In this document: positions 26,441 through 35,500 of the stretch, piece after piece | Numbering within the stretch: position 1 is the stretch's first letter | Layout: each line of letters starts with the position of its first letter | From: CADEFX01 sp963840425 | GTDB lineage: Bacteria; Pseudomonadota; Alphaproteobacteria; Rhizobiales; Hyphomicrobiaceae | Direction: 5' to 3' | Assembly (NCBI GenBank): GCA_963840425.1 | Contig: CAWIYZ010000033.1 | Location: 310,001-374,000 of the forward strand | DNA: 64,000 bases | Notes under the pieces: model-generated | Told to the model about the DNA's origin: nothing | Databases searched by the model: none | Seen by the model: the letters and a program-made list of their open reading frames with translations, nothing else | Program-made: the position numbers and the translations under genes

Positions 26441-26454
26441 TCACGGCACCCACA

Positions 26455-27210
26455 ATGGCCGATGCTCAGGTGATAACGCGCGGGCAAGACAGCACAGATC
26501 GCTGGATCTTCGCTTATGGCTCGCTCATGTGGCGCCCGGGCTTTGCTTTCGCGGAAGCCGTGCATGCGCGCCTGACCGGCTACCACCGCAGTTTCTGTAT
26601 CTATTCCACCCACCATCGCGGTAGTGCGGAGCGGCCCGGCCTAGTGCTTGGGCTCGATCGCGGCAAGGTTTGCACCGGCATCGCCTACCGGATTTCCAGC
26701 GATTTGGCTGGACCGACGATCGACTACCTACGCAAGCGCGAGCTTGTCAGCGGCGTCTACAGAGAAGCTTTCCTACCGGTGACGCTCATTGGCAAGGTCG
26801 GGCAGGAAGTCATGGCGCTCACCTACATCGTCGAGCGCGCCCATCCAAGCTATGTCGCAAGGTTATCGCTGGCCGAGCAGGCACGGCTCATTCGCGGCGC
26901 CAAGGGCATTTCCGGCGCCAATCTCGACTATCTCGCCAACACTATGCGACACCTGAGTGAGCTGGATATCCGCGAGCGCTCGCTGGAGCGGCTGCTGGTG
27001 GTAACGGGACCGCATGTCGCCCGTGCGCCTGGCGCGCCCTTGGAAAGCCCGCGAGTAGCTGCGCTGTTGCGGGCTTGTCGCGCCCGGCCAGTCATCGCGC
27101 CACGCATGCGGCCCGCAGAGCGGCGGCGATTTCTCTACCGCACGCGGCTCTCGAGCCAGACTTATCCGACGTTTGGGGGGCTGGAGGAAGAAGCCGTCAA
27201 TGGCGGGTAG
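26455..27210 (+). CDS. Gamma-glutamylcyclotransferase (ChaC-like)
   Basis: A 251-residue protein of the ChaC/GGCT family, which cleaves glutathione to 5-oxoproline and Cys-Gly. The substrate-binding loop reads FAYGSLMWRPGF, and the likely catalytic Glu is in KRELVSGVYRE. The C-terminal third, rich in Arg, is an extension seen in alphaproteobacterial relatives. ATG 26455 gives the expected N-terminus 14 bases after tyrC, so it is probably in the hisC-tyrC transcript. Its last 14 bases overlap the convergent gene at 27197. Confidence 0.88.
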   Translation: MADAQVITRGQDSTDRWIFAYGSLMWRPGFAFAEAVHARLTGYHRSFCIYSTHHRGSAERPGLVLGLDRGKVCTGIAYRISSDLAGPTIDYLRKRELVSGVYREAFLPVTLIGKVGQEVMALTYIVERAHPSYVARLSLAEQARLIRGAKGISGANLDYLANTMRHLSELDIRERSLERLLVVTGPHVARAPGAPLESPRVAALLRACRARPVIAPRMRPAERRRFLYRTRLSSQTYPTFGGLEEEAVNGG

Positions 27211-27607
27211 CTATGGTCGCAACGTTCCCGCTCGCAAGCGGAGTAGCGGCAATGTCGAACTCGATCAAAATACGCTCAGCCTCGGTCTTGGCCAGAACGT
27301 GAAGGTGCACCTCATTGGCGCCCAGCAACGCCGCCTCATGCCGCATTTGCGCGCGATTGAGCGTTGGCGCGTCGTGTGAAGTCCGGCCTACCTTCAGAAT
27401 TGTCGTCCGGCCGTCAGCGTCACGGCGCGTGAGCACGTAGTTCGCCTTTGGCGCCAGCGGGCACTCGATCAATCCATAGACGAGATGTTGGTACTGCTTG
27501 CCCGACGCGCCAGCCCAATCGGCAAGACGCGCCGGCTCGCTCCAGAGCGCAGGGCGCATTTCCAGCCGATTGCTGATCTGCGCGGTTGCTTGCGAACTTG
27601 TGCTCAT
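27197..27607 (-). CDS. Conserved-looking hypothetical protein
   Basis: A 136-residue protein I do not recognise. A GGAAGAG ribosome site precedes the ATG at 27607. The middle has an alternating hydrophobic pattern (YQHLVYGLIECP, NYVLTRRDADGRTTILKVGRT) suggesting a beta-sheet fold. A helical segment with LNRAQMRHEAALLGANEVHL follows. No signal peptide or membrane helix is visible, so it is probably cytosolic. It stands between the ChaC gene and the 3' end of nrdJ on the minus strand. Confidence 0.65.
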   Translation of the reverse strand: MSTSSQATAQISNRLEMRPALWSEPARLADWAGASGKQYQHLVYGLIECPLAPKANYVLTRRDADGRTTILKVGRTSHDAPTLNRAQMRHEAALLGANEVHLHVLAKTEAERILIEFDIAATPLASGNVATIATRH

Positions 27608-27782
27608 CTTCAACTCTTCCCGCACATGGCCACGGTGATTTAGGTAACCGCCCCTGTACATTCATTTGTTACACAGTGTTTCAAGCGGAAATATGGCTCG
27701 CTCGCAGAGATTTGAAGGCAAACAGTCAGACCACGCCACAAGTTCCCGTGATCGCCCGCGCCGGACTGTCGCATCCCAATTG

Positions 27783-30202
27783 TCAACCGCACTTGGAATA
27801 GCCGCAGTCATGGCAAATCCAGCACCCTGAACGAAACAGAAATGCGCCCGCATGGCAGCGCGGGCAACGACGCGCGGCGCGTGCACCGGAATTTTCAGTC
27901 GTCCTACTGTGCTCCGCCGGCGCCGAGCTCCCGTGATCATGTGCCATTGCAATCGCCTGCCCCGCTGCAAGGGAATTTGCCGGCTGCAGGAAGCCGATGC
28001 GCAGCATGTGGCTCTCGATCACCTCGCCGATGGCAGCGAGCAGGCTCGGCACGTATCGCCCGTTCATCCATTGCCCGCCTTGAGGATCGAAAATGGCCTT
28101 CAGCTCGTCGACCACGAACGACACGTCGCCGCCACGCCGAAACACCGCGCTGATCATGCGCGTAAGGGCCACGGTCCAGGCGTAATGCTCGAATTCTTCG
28201 TGTTGATGAAGACTTCGAACGGCCGGCGGCGTCCTTCACGCTCGATATCGTTGATGGTGACGTAGATGGCATGGTCGCTGCCGGCCCATCGAAGCTTGTA
28301 GGTGTAGCCGGCCAGCACGCCATCACGCTCCAAAGGCTCGGCCATGTACACGACATCGCCCTGGCGCCTGGACGCGGACGGCTGGGCTGCAGGACCAGAC
28401 AGCGACATTGCGTTGGCATCACTCCTGTCAGTCGCCTCCGCTACCTCGAAGCGCACTGGCTCTGACCGGCTTTCAACCGGCACGACCGCTGGCGGTGCGG
28501 CTTCCAGAACGGACCCCGTGACGACATTGGGACGGAAGGTGGTGCAACCTTTGAGCCCGAGATCGTACGCCTCGAGATAGACGCCCTCGAAAGCCTCGAA
28601 GGAGATGGTCTCGGGGCAGTTGATCGTCTTCGAGATCGAGCTGTCGGTGTGCCGCTGCAGCGCCGCTTGCATGGCAAGGTGCGCACGTGGCGACAGATCA
28701 GCCGTCGTTACGAAGGCGTTGCCGAGCGGGCGATCCGGCCCAAACAGGCGCCGGTAAAGAGCGTGCGCGTAGTCCTCGACAACTTCCTCGCGCACATCGT
28801 TGGCGCCACGCACGCGACGCTTGTAGCGGAAATCGAAAACCGGCTCGACGCCGCTCGAAACATTCGCCGCCAGCAGCGAAATGGTGCCGGTGGGCGCGAT
28901 GGATGTCAGGCAGCCGTTGCGAACCCCATGCTGAGCGATTGCGTTGCGCACGTCGTCAGAGAGACGCGCGACATTCGGCGACGCCAGAAAAGGCTCCCGC
29001 TCAAACAGAGGAAAGGCCCCTTTCTCCGCCGCAAGCCGCGCGCTCGCCCGATACGCCGCACGCTCGATAGCTTCCATCCAGCGCTCGGCCAGTGTAACCG
29101 CTTCCGTGCTTCCATATGGCACGCCGCACATGATGAGTGCGTCGGCAAGCCCGGTTACCCCAAGCCCTATCCTCCGCTTGGCCTTGGCTTCCTGTCGCTG
29201 CTGCGGCAGGGGGTAGCTCGACACGTCGATGGCATTGTCGAGAAAGCGAACCGCCAGCGGCACCAGCTCCTCGAGCCGCTCTTCGTCAAGTGCTGCTTCG
29301 ACTTGGAATGGGTGCCGCACCAGCCGGGCGAGGTTGATCGACCCCAGCAGACACGCACCATGCGGCGGCAGCGGCTGCTCGCCACAGGGATTAGTGGCCC
29401 TGATCTCCTCGCAATAGGCGAGGTTGTTCATAGCGTTGATGCGGTCGATGAAGATGACGCCCGGTTCGGCATAGTCGTACGTGGCCCGCATGATGCGGTC
29501 CCACAGAGCACGTGCGGGCAACGTTCGAAACACGGTGCTGCCGAACGTCAGATGCCAGGGCTCATCGTTGCGAACCGCCCGGATGAACGCATCGGTCACG
29601 AGCACGGAAAGATTGAAATTGCGCAGCCGGTTCGGCTCCGCCTTGGCGTCGATGAACGTCTCGATGTCCGGATGGTCGCAGCGCAACGTGGCCATCATGG
29701 CGCCGCGCCGCTGGCCGGCGGACATGATCGTGCGGCACATCGCGTCCCACACGTCCATGAAGCTGACGGGGCCCGAGGCGCCAGCACCGACGCTGCGGAC
29801 CAGAGCGCCGGCCGGCCGTAAAGTAGAGAAGTCGTGACCGATGCCGCCGCCCCGCTGCATGGTCAGGGCGGCTTCCTTGACGTTGTCGAAGATCGAGGTG
29901 AGATCATCCTCGATGCGGCCCATGACGAAGCAGTTGAACAGCGTCACATTACGGCCAGAGCCGGCACCCGCGAGGATGCGGCCGGCAGGGATGAACGCAA
30001 AATCGGCTAACGCGGCGTGAAAGCGGCCCTCCCACTTGGCCCGATCATGCTCTGCCTCGGGCGCGGCAATGGCGCGTGCCACCCGCGCCCAGGTGTCATC
30101 GAGCGCGCGATCGATAGGTGCTCCGGCCACGTCCTTGAGGCGATATTTGGTGTCCCAGATCTGCTCTGAGATCGGCGGTAAAATGATCGGATCACGAGCC
30201 AT
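27783..30202 (-). pseudogene. nrdJ: Adenosylcobalamin-dependent ribonucleotide reductase (class II, NrdJ), frameshifted near 3' end
   Basis: Reduces ribonucleotides to deoxyribonucleotides with a B12 radical, without oxygen. The main frame (28154-30202, 682 residues) holds the active-site core, including TLFNCFVMGR and NPCGEQPLPPHG. It runs out after PFEVFINTKN. The next frame continues the family sequence with EHYAWTVALTRMISAVFRRGGD and ends in a zinc ribbon (CPRC ... CHDCGYSKC). Adding one base near 28190 gives one protein of about 806 residues. Such an enzyme is often the only aerobic reductase in these bacteria, so a sequence error is likely. A strong promoter and SOS box lie upstream. 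Confidence 0.88.
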
Positions 30203-30237
30203 CGTGGGCCAGATATATGCGCGTTGCTCTTCCCCAA

Positions 30238-30266
30238 AATATAGGCGGGCCGTCTAATAAAGTCAA
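30238..30266 (-). promoter_or_regulatory. Sigma-70-type promoter of nrdJ
   Basis: On the minus strand TTGACT (30266-30261) and TATATT (30243-30238) are separated by exactly 17 bases. Transcription would start near 30231, about 30 bases before the nrdJ ATG. This is the best housekeeping promoter I found in the window. Confidence 0.75.
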
Positions 30267-30271
30267 CAAAT

Positions 30272-30286
30272 GTTCCGCTTATGTTC
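30272..30286 (+). promoter_or_regulatory. LexA (SOS) box upstream of nrdJ
   Basis: GTTC-CGCTTAT-GTTC matches exactly the alphaproteobacterial LexA operator GTTC-N7-GTTC. It begins next to the plsC stop codon and lies 5 bases upstream of the nrdJ -35 element. It implies DNA-damage induction of the reductase; this is inferred from the motif. Confidence 0.65.
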
Positions 30287-31069
30287 CTAATTTGGTCTAA
30301 CGTAGTTTGAGCGCCGTTTCTGCGGAAACGGTGGGGGCGTCAGACTTTCTGACGCCTCCAACAGCAGGCGATCCGCTGCCGCTTCGATGCTGTTCTCGAG
30401 CCGACGGCGAAACTCGGCGCGCGGCAGGCCTGGCGGAATGGGGTCCAGTATCTCCACGATGATCGTGCCTGGATAGCGTTGCAGGGTACGGCGCGGCCAG
30501 TAAAGGCCAGAGTTGAGCGCAACGGGATAGCAGTGCAGACCCAAACCTTCGTATAGCGCCACATATCCGGGCTTGTAGTCCGGCTCGGCCCCAGGCGGCC
30601 GACGTGTGCCTTCGGGAAAAATAAACACCTCGCGCCCCTGCGCGGCGCGATCCTTGGCGTCGGCCAGCATTTGCTTGAGCGCTACCGCAGCGCGCTCACG
30701 CCTGACCAGGATGTGCTCGAACTTGAGGCAGAACCAACCATAGAGGGGGATCCATTTGAGCTCCTCCTTCAAGACGATGGCCGGATCCCGGAAAATCGGG
30801 ATGAGAGCAAAAGTATCCCAAGCGGACTGATGCTTCGAGACGACCAGGCAAGCGCCTTTGGGCAGCTTTTCGGCGCCGCGTACCTCCATGCGCGTGCCGC
30901 AAATAATTTTGAGGAGCCACGTGCAAAAGAGCCCGTGCAGCCGAAGTCCCTGCATGGCCCACGAACGCGGAGCCAAGAAAAGCCAGCTGCCGCCAACCAG
31001 AAACACTGCAGTGGAAATGTAAAAACCCACGGTGAAAAGCAGCGAACGCAGCGTGGCGCCCAAGGTCAC
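30287..31069 (-). CDS. plsC: 1-acyl-sn-glycerol-3-phosphate acyltransferase
   Basis: A 260-residue inner-membrane acyltransferase making phosphatidic acid. The HX4D catalytic motif is HQSAWD, the glycerol-phosphate binding motif is FPEGTRRPPG, and an N-terminal hydrophobic anchor (LLFTVGFYISTAVFLVGGSWL) is present. GTG 31069 is chosen because it follows the upstream stop by two bases. Longer in-frame starts would run back into the preceding gene. It is last in the ftsE-ftsX-ydcF-like-plsC run. Confidence 0.92.
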   Translation of the reverse strand: MTLGATLRSLLFTVGFYISTAVFLVGGSWLFLAPRSWAMQGLRLHGLFCTWLLKIICGTRMEVRGAEKLPKGACLVVSKHQSAWDTFALIPIFRDPAIVLKEELKWIPLYGWFCLKFEHILVRRERAAVALKQMLADAKDRAAQGREVFIFPEGTRRPPGAEPDYKPGYVALYEGLGLHCYPVALNSGLYWPRRTLQRYPGTIIVEILDPIPPGLPRAEFRRRLENSIEAAADRLLLEASESLTPPPFPQKRRSNYVRPN

Positions 31070-31071
31070 AG

Positions 31072-31716
31072 TCAGATCCGACCCGATGGGGTGTCGGGCG
31101 ACCCGGCCACATTGCGTTGGTCTCCGACAAACAGTCTTGTAAATCCGAGCCGGGCGGCCGCGGTGAGAAACTTGGCGTACTCTGCGGCAAGCAGACGCGC
31201 GGTCGGCGGGTGCTGCCACCATGCGTCGAGATGATAGTGCCGGCTTCCCACTGGATAGGACAGCAGTTCGGCAGCCGGGAGCACGCGGGCGAACTCGACC
31301 AGACTGCGCGGCATGTGGTAGCTCGACGTAACGACAATGAGCTTCGAGTAGCCCCAGCTCTCTGCCCAGGCGCGCGCCTCGGCAGCGTTACCGCTCGTGT
31401 CAACCGCTACGTAGCCAAAATCGATGCAACAGCGGAACAGCCGACTATCCTGACCGGCGAGGCGTCCTATCTCGGCAGCCCGGGTGGACGGATTGACGCC
31501 CGAGATCAGCAATCGGTGCCCCTTACCCTGCGACAGCAACCTGATGCCGGTCTCTATCCTGTCCTCACCACCCGTCAACACCACTATTGCATCCGCGTTG
31601 GGCAGGCCCAGAGGCGCCTTCTGCTTCGCCGTACTGGCAAACATTGCAAAGCCCACCAGCAGCCCAAGGCCGCCGATTACCGTGCATACGCCCAGACGCC
31701 GAGCCCAACTCGCCAT
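31072..31716 (-). CDS. YdcF/ElyC/SanA family (DUF218) membrane-anchored protein
   Basis: A 214-residue protein with an N-terminal membrane anchor (VIGGLGLLVGFAMFAS) and a periplasmic DUF218 domain. Diagnostic parts are ADAIVVLTGGEDRIETG, GHRLLISGVNP, NAAEARAWAESW and VVTSSYHMPRSLVEF. E. coli members affect envelope integrity and vancomycin entry. Its place between ftsEX and plsC points to cell-envelope work during division. The stop nearly abuts the plsC GTG start. Confidence 0.9.
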   Translation of the reverse strand: MASWARRLGVCTVIGGLGLLVGFAMFASTAKQKAPLGLPNADAIVVLTGGEDRIETGIRLLSQGKGHRLLISGVNPSTRAAEIGRLAGQDSRLFRCCIDFGYVAVDTSGNAAEARAWAESWGYSKLIVVTSSYHMPRSLVEFARVLPAAELLSYPVGSRHYHLDAWWQHPPTARLLAAEYAKFLTAAARLGFTRLFVGDQRNVAGSPDTPSGRI

Positions 31717-31843
31717 CCATTCAGCTTCCTGGCAAAACCAGTCAACCCGCCAAATGTGCCGACACCGCGGATACGTCCCATCCTACCCGATTTGCCCCAG
31801 GGGTCCCAACCCGAACCGGTGGAAATCCACCTTCTAGCCGAGG

Positions 31844-32944
31844 TTAATGCCGGCTGTGCAGAATCCGGTAGACCCCGAAACGAGACGTCAACATGCAGAG
31901 CGCCGCGACAACCACGACTACGGTCGCAAGTAGGATGTAGCCGGGTCCATCGAGTGTTCCCGATCCGATCAACCGGCGAAGCTCCGCTATGGTCACGGTT
32001 CCCCCACCCAACAACTCCATCACGCTGGGCATGAGAAGGAACACCAGCATGGCCGAGCCTGCCCCGACCAACCCTGCCCTTACGCCCAGGCTCAGGAAAT
32101 GCTTTTCGAACTCCCGCGAGATGAACCGATCGGTGGCCCCCACGAAATGCAAAACCTCGACGATCTCGCGGTTGGAAGCCATGGCGCTGCGGGTCGCCGA
32201 GATGATGATCGCTGTCGTTGCGGCTCCAACCAACAGCAGGATCGCCAAGCCGCCCAGCGCGAAGGAGCGCGTGACGGTACGAATTTGCTGCTGCCACTGC
32301 CGGTGGTCATCGAGCGCAACGCCCTTGAACTCGGCGGCGAGCCGTTGACGCAGAGCCGTAAAATCCGGCGCAACTACACGGTCGAGCTCAACGGCGATCA
32401 AGCGCGGGATCGGCAAGGACTTCAACGCATCAGATTGACCGAGCCATGGCTCCATCAACGCGACCGATTCCTCTGCGCTCATCGGCTTGACGCTGCGAAT
32501 CCCCGGCTGCGAGACCAGCAACGCCGTCACGTCCTTGACTACGCGATCGGTGTCGGCGCGCTCGCGCGGCTCGATCTGCACCGTGACCTCGCTGGCGATG
32601 TCCTTGAGCCAAGCGGCCGCAGACTGGTTGATCATGTAAACCGCCCCTGCCGTCAGGCAGGCCAGGAAGCACATGATCGTTATGACCAGCGTCAGCGAAC
32701 GGCCCGTCACCGAGCCGGCTGGAACAATCGGCGTGTAGGCCAGAGCTTTCTGTGTCGCCTCGGACCGTCGCTCTGCGTGGAGCTCCTGCCCATCTTGGCT
32801 CTCGTGCGCTGAATGTTGCGACGCCTGCGACCGTGTCGGCGGCGGATCAAGGTAGTCGTCCACGGGATCACGCGCCCCTCGCTCCGTTGGCAAAGGGAGC
32901 GCATGCACGCCCTGGCCTGTCGGTCTGTCAAATGATCCGGACAT
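31844..32944 (-). CDS. ftsX: Cell division ABC transporter permease FtsX
   Basis: A 366-residue inner-membrane protein that, with FtsE, couples ATP hydrolysis to activation of peptidoglycan hydrolases at the septum. It has a long hydrophilic N-terminus of about 85 residues, a first transmembrane helix (SLTLVITIMCFLACLTAGAV), a periplasmic loop of roughly 120 residues and three later helices. The extended Pro/His-rich cytoplasmic N-terminus is longer than in E. coli. Its start overlaps the ftsE stop by 17 bases. Confidence 0.92.
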   Translation of the reverse strand: MSGSFDRPTGQGVHALPLPTERGARDPVDDYLDPPPTRSQASQHSAHESQDGQELHAERRSEATQKALAYTPIVPAGSVTGRSLTLVITIMCFLACLTAGAVYMINQSAAAWLKDIASEVTVQIEPRERADTDRVVKDVTALLVSQPGIRSVKPMSAEESVALMEPWLGQSDALKSLPIPRLIAVELDRVVAPDFTALRQRLAAEFKGVALDDHRQWQQQIRTVTRSFALGGLAILLLVGAATTAIIISATRSAMASNREIVEVLHFVGATDRFISREFEKHFLSLGVRAGLVGAGSAMLVFLLMPSVMELLGGGTVTIAELRRLIGSGTLDGPGYILLATVVVVVAALCMLTSRFGVYRILHSRH

Positions 32945-33584
32945 GGCCGTCGTGAAGCTCGAGTCTCGGCGCTTTGAACTGCCGCATCAGTTGGTGATCG
33001 TGGGTGGCAATGACCACCGATGTGCCAAGGCGGTTGAGCTCGATGAAGAGACGCAGCAGCCGCCGCGCCATCTGCGGATCGACATTTCCCGTCGGCTCAT
33101 CTGCCAACAGCAATTCCGGCTTGCCGATGACGGCCCTAGCAATCGCCGCGCGTTGCTTCTCACCGCCCGACAAGACCGACGGAAAATGATTGATGCGCTC
33201 ACCCAACCCCACCCACTGCAGCAGGTCCGTCACATCCTCCTTGTAGTCGGCTATGCGCTTGCCAACCACGCGCAGGGGCAGCGCCACGTTCTGCCATGTG
33301 GTCAGGTGATCGAGGAGCCGGAAATCCTGGAACACGATGCCGATGCGGCGCCTGAGCTGAGCGCGGCGTGGCGGACTGATTCGGCTCACTTCCTGGCTGA
33401 ACAGTTGCACTTGGCCGCGCGTTGGCTGCTGAGACATGAAGATCAGCCTCAACAGCGATGATTTTCCCGCACCCGAGGGACCAGTGAGAAAGTGAAATGA
33501 TCCCGGACGCAAATGGAAGCTCACCTCGCGGAGCACTTCCTGCCCGCGGCCATATCTGAGCCCAACGTTTTGCAGTCTGATCAC
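32928..33584 (-). CDS. ftsE: Cell division ATP-binding protein FtsE
   Basis: A 218-residue ABC ATPase. Walker A GPSGAGKS is at residues 35-42, the signature LSGGEKQR is near 139, Walker B is LLLADEPTGNVD and the switch histidine is in IATHDHQLM. It pairs with FtsX at the divisome. It is the first gene of the ftsE-ftsX-ydcF-like-plsC operon. The 192-base region to the divergent hpt should hold the promoters. Confidence 0.95.
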   Translation of the reverse strand: MIRLQNVGLRYGRGQEVLREVSFHLRPGSFHFLTGPSGAGKSSLLRLIFMSQQPTRGQVQLFSQEVSRISPPRRAQLRRRIGIVFQDFRLLDHLTTWQNVALPLRVVGKRIADYKEDVTDLLQWVGLGERINHFPSVLSGGEKQRAAIARAVIGKPELLLADEPTGNVDPQMARRLLRLFIELNRLGTSVVIATHDHQLMRQFKAPRLELHDGHVRII

Positions 33585-33776
33585 GGAAACCCCTTTGGAG
33601 GGTCGAGCGTCTCGGCTGGACCCGTTTTGCCTTTATGCGAGAGGAATGGGAAGGGATCAATTGCCGATGAATTGTGGCGGGCTCGTGGGAAGATGCGCCT
33701 ATGAGCGGGCTTCGCGTCGGCACCGTCGATCTGATATGGAGATACGCGTATCCACAGTACTGGCAGACTTGGCCGC

Positions 33777-34322
33777 ATGACTGACGCAGAACGGCACGAT
33801 GAAAAGATCGAGGTCGTCTTTTCGTCGGAGACTATTGCTGCCCGCATCGAAAGCCTGGCGAGCGAGATCGCTGCTGCCGGTATCGAGCGCCTACTGATCG
33901 TCTCAATACTTACGGGCAGCTTTATCTTTGCGGCCGATCTCTTGCGCGGCCTGCACCGGGCGGGGCTCGATGTGGAGGTCGATTTCCTAGCCTTGTCGAG
34001 CTATCGGGAAGGCACGACGTCGAGCGGCAAGATAGCCATTCTGCGCGATGTGGAGGTGCCTTTGGCCGGGCGCAACATCCTGCTGGTGGACGATATTCTC
34101 GATACCGGCCGGACGCTCGCCTTCGCCAAGGATTTGATTGGCGCGCGCGGCGCCCGGAGCGTTGCAACGTGCGTCCTGCTCGACAAACGCATCGCGCGGA
34201 CGGTCGAGATCGAAGCGGACTTCGTCGCGTTCGAATGTCCACCAGTATTCGTCATCGGATATGGTATGGATATGGGACATCGCTATCGTGAGCTTCCGTT
34301 TGTAGGCAAGATCGTTGCGTGA
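33777..34322 (+). CDS. hpt: Hypoxanthine phosphoribosyltransferase
   Basis: A 181-residue purine salvage enzyme converting hypoxanthine (and guanine) with PRPP to IMP or GMP. The PRPP-binding motif is ILLVDDILDTGRTL, the flexible-loop region is LSSYREGTTSSGK, and the DKRIARTVEIEADFVAFECP block fits HPRT. It is followed 45 bases later by cpdR, a pairing I know from Hyphomicrobiales. Confidence 0.94.
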   Translation: MTDAERHDEKIEVVFSSETIAARIESLASEIAAAGIERLLIVSILTGSFIFAADLLRGLHRAGLDVEVDFLALSSYREGTTSSGKIAILRDVEVPLAGRNILLVDDILDTGRTLAFAKDLIGARGARSVATCVLLDKRIARTVEIEADFVAFECPPVFVIGYGMDMGHRYRELPFVGKIVA

Positions 34323-34367
34323 CGTTTGCCGGCCGCAACTCGAACGGACAAGGGCAAAGAGGGCTCG

Positions 34368-34730
34368 ATGGCACGTATCCTGCTCGCTGACGATGACCGC
34401 GGCTCCCTGGATTTCGTTTGCAGGGCGCTGGAGATGGATGGCCATTCGGTGGTCGCTACGCAAGACGGCAACGAAGCCCTGGAGAAACTCAAGTCAGCCG
34501 GCAGCTTCGACGTTCTCGTCACCGACGTGCATATGCCTGGCCTCGACGGCATCACGCTCGCACAGAAAGCGGTAGAGATCGCACCCGCGACCCGCCTCGT
34601 ACTCATGTCGGGCTTTGCCGATGTCCTCGACCAGGCACGTGACCTCGAGGCACGCGGGGCGCGATTGCTCGCGAAGCCATTCCCGATCGAGAAAATCCGC
34701 GCCGAGGTGCGCGCCGTGCTGGGGACCTGA
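34368..34730 (+). CDS. cpdR: Single-domain response regulator CpdR
   Basis: A 120-residue receiver domain without output domain. The acidic pocket is DDDR, the phospho-acceptor Asp is in DVLVTDVHMPGLDG, the Thr/Ser switch is VLMSGFAD and the conserved Lys is in LAKPF. In Caulobacter the unphosphorylated protein directs ClpXP to the cell pole to degrade CtrA and other cell-cycle proteins, with phosphate supplied by CckA-ChpT. ATG 34368 gives the usual MARILLADDD start. Its neighbourhood (hpt) supports the name. Confidence 0.9.
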   Translation: MARILLADDDRGSLDFVCRALEMDGHSVVATQDGNEALEKLKSAGSFDVLVTDVHMPGLDGITLAQKAVEIAPATRLVLMSGFADVLDQARDLEARGARLLAKPFPIEKIRAEVRAVLGT

Positions 34731-34738
34731 CAATCTCC

Positions 34739-35500
34739 TCAGCCTCGCGCAGCGCCGAGGAACTCTCCTGCGCCCGCGCCGATGAGTCGTGGCACGTGCG
34801 TATAAATGTATCGGCAGCCACCGGCGATGACCTCAGCCACATTCTCTGATGTGGCGGGCATGCCGGAGACTTTGTCTGCCGCGCGTATGGCAGAAAGTGT
34901 GCCCTGGATGGCGCTCGAGACCGGCGGCGCCTTCGCATTGCCGGGATAACCCATCGATTGGGAAAGATCGGAAGGGCCAATGAAGAAGACATCGATGTCA
35001 TCTACCTTCAGGATGGCATCGATGTTGCGAACGGCCGCCTCGTGCTCGATCTGCACGCAGACAAGAGACTGGGCGTTTGCTGCGGTCGTGAAGTCCGCCA
35101 TTTTAACCCCCAGTCCCCAGCGGTCTGGCCGAGTACCGGCCGCCAATCCGCGCTGAGCACCCGGACCGAATTTGACGGCGGCCACGGCACGGCGTGCATC
35201 CTCGGCAGAGTTCACATGCGGTATCTGCACACCCATGACGCCGCGGTCCATCACCAGTTGAATGTCGGGGGCCGTGTTGCTGCGCGGGCGCGCGATCGGC
35301 GTGATGCCCGCAGACGCCGCAGCCATCGCCATATGCTCTAGGTCAGCCAGCCCGATCGAGCCGTGCTCGCAGTCGAGCAGGACCCAGTCGAAGCCGGCAT
35401 AGCCCAGCATCTCCACCAGCTGCGGCGACGGGAACATGACCGAGACGCCCAATGCCGGCTCGCCGCGGGCAATCTTCTCCTTCATGCGGTTCGGCGTCAC
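34739..35500 (-). CDS. HpcH/HpaI-family aldolase
   Basis: A 253-residue TIM-barrel class II aldolase of the HpcH/HpaI family, which reversibly cleaves 2-keto-4-hydroxy acids to pyruvate and an aldehyde. Metal- and substrate-binding parts are LLDCEHGSIGLADL, VMGVQIPHVNSAEDA and VQIEHEAAVRNI. A GTG start at 35500 overlaps the preceding transporter stop (GTGA); ATG 35485 is the alternative. It is the last gene of a tightly coupled run after three EamA transporters, suggesting it works on a compound those proteins move. Actual substrate unknown. Confidence 0.88.
   Translation of the reverse strand: MTPNRMKEKIARGEPALGVSVMFPSPQLVEMLGYAGFDWVLLDCEHGSIGLADLEHMAMAAASAGITPIARPRSNTAPDIQLVMDRGVMGVQIPHVNSAEDARRAVAAVKFGPGAQRGLAAGTRPDRWGLGVKMADFTTAANAQSLVCVQIEHEAAVRNIDAILKVDDIDVFFIGPSDLSQSMGYPGNAKAPPVSSAIQGTLSAIRAADKVSGMPATSENVAEVIAGGCRYIYTHVPRLIGAGAGEFLGAARG

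Noticed and set aside
25690..26454. Upstream extension of the ChaC frame
   Set aside because: Arg-rich translation over tyrC; the real enzyme starts at 26455 where the family sequence begins.
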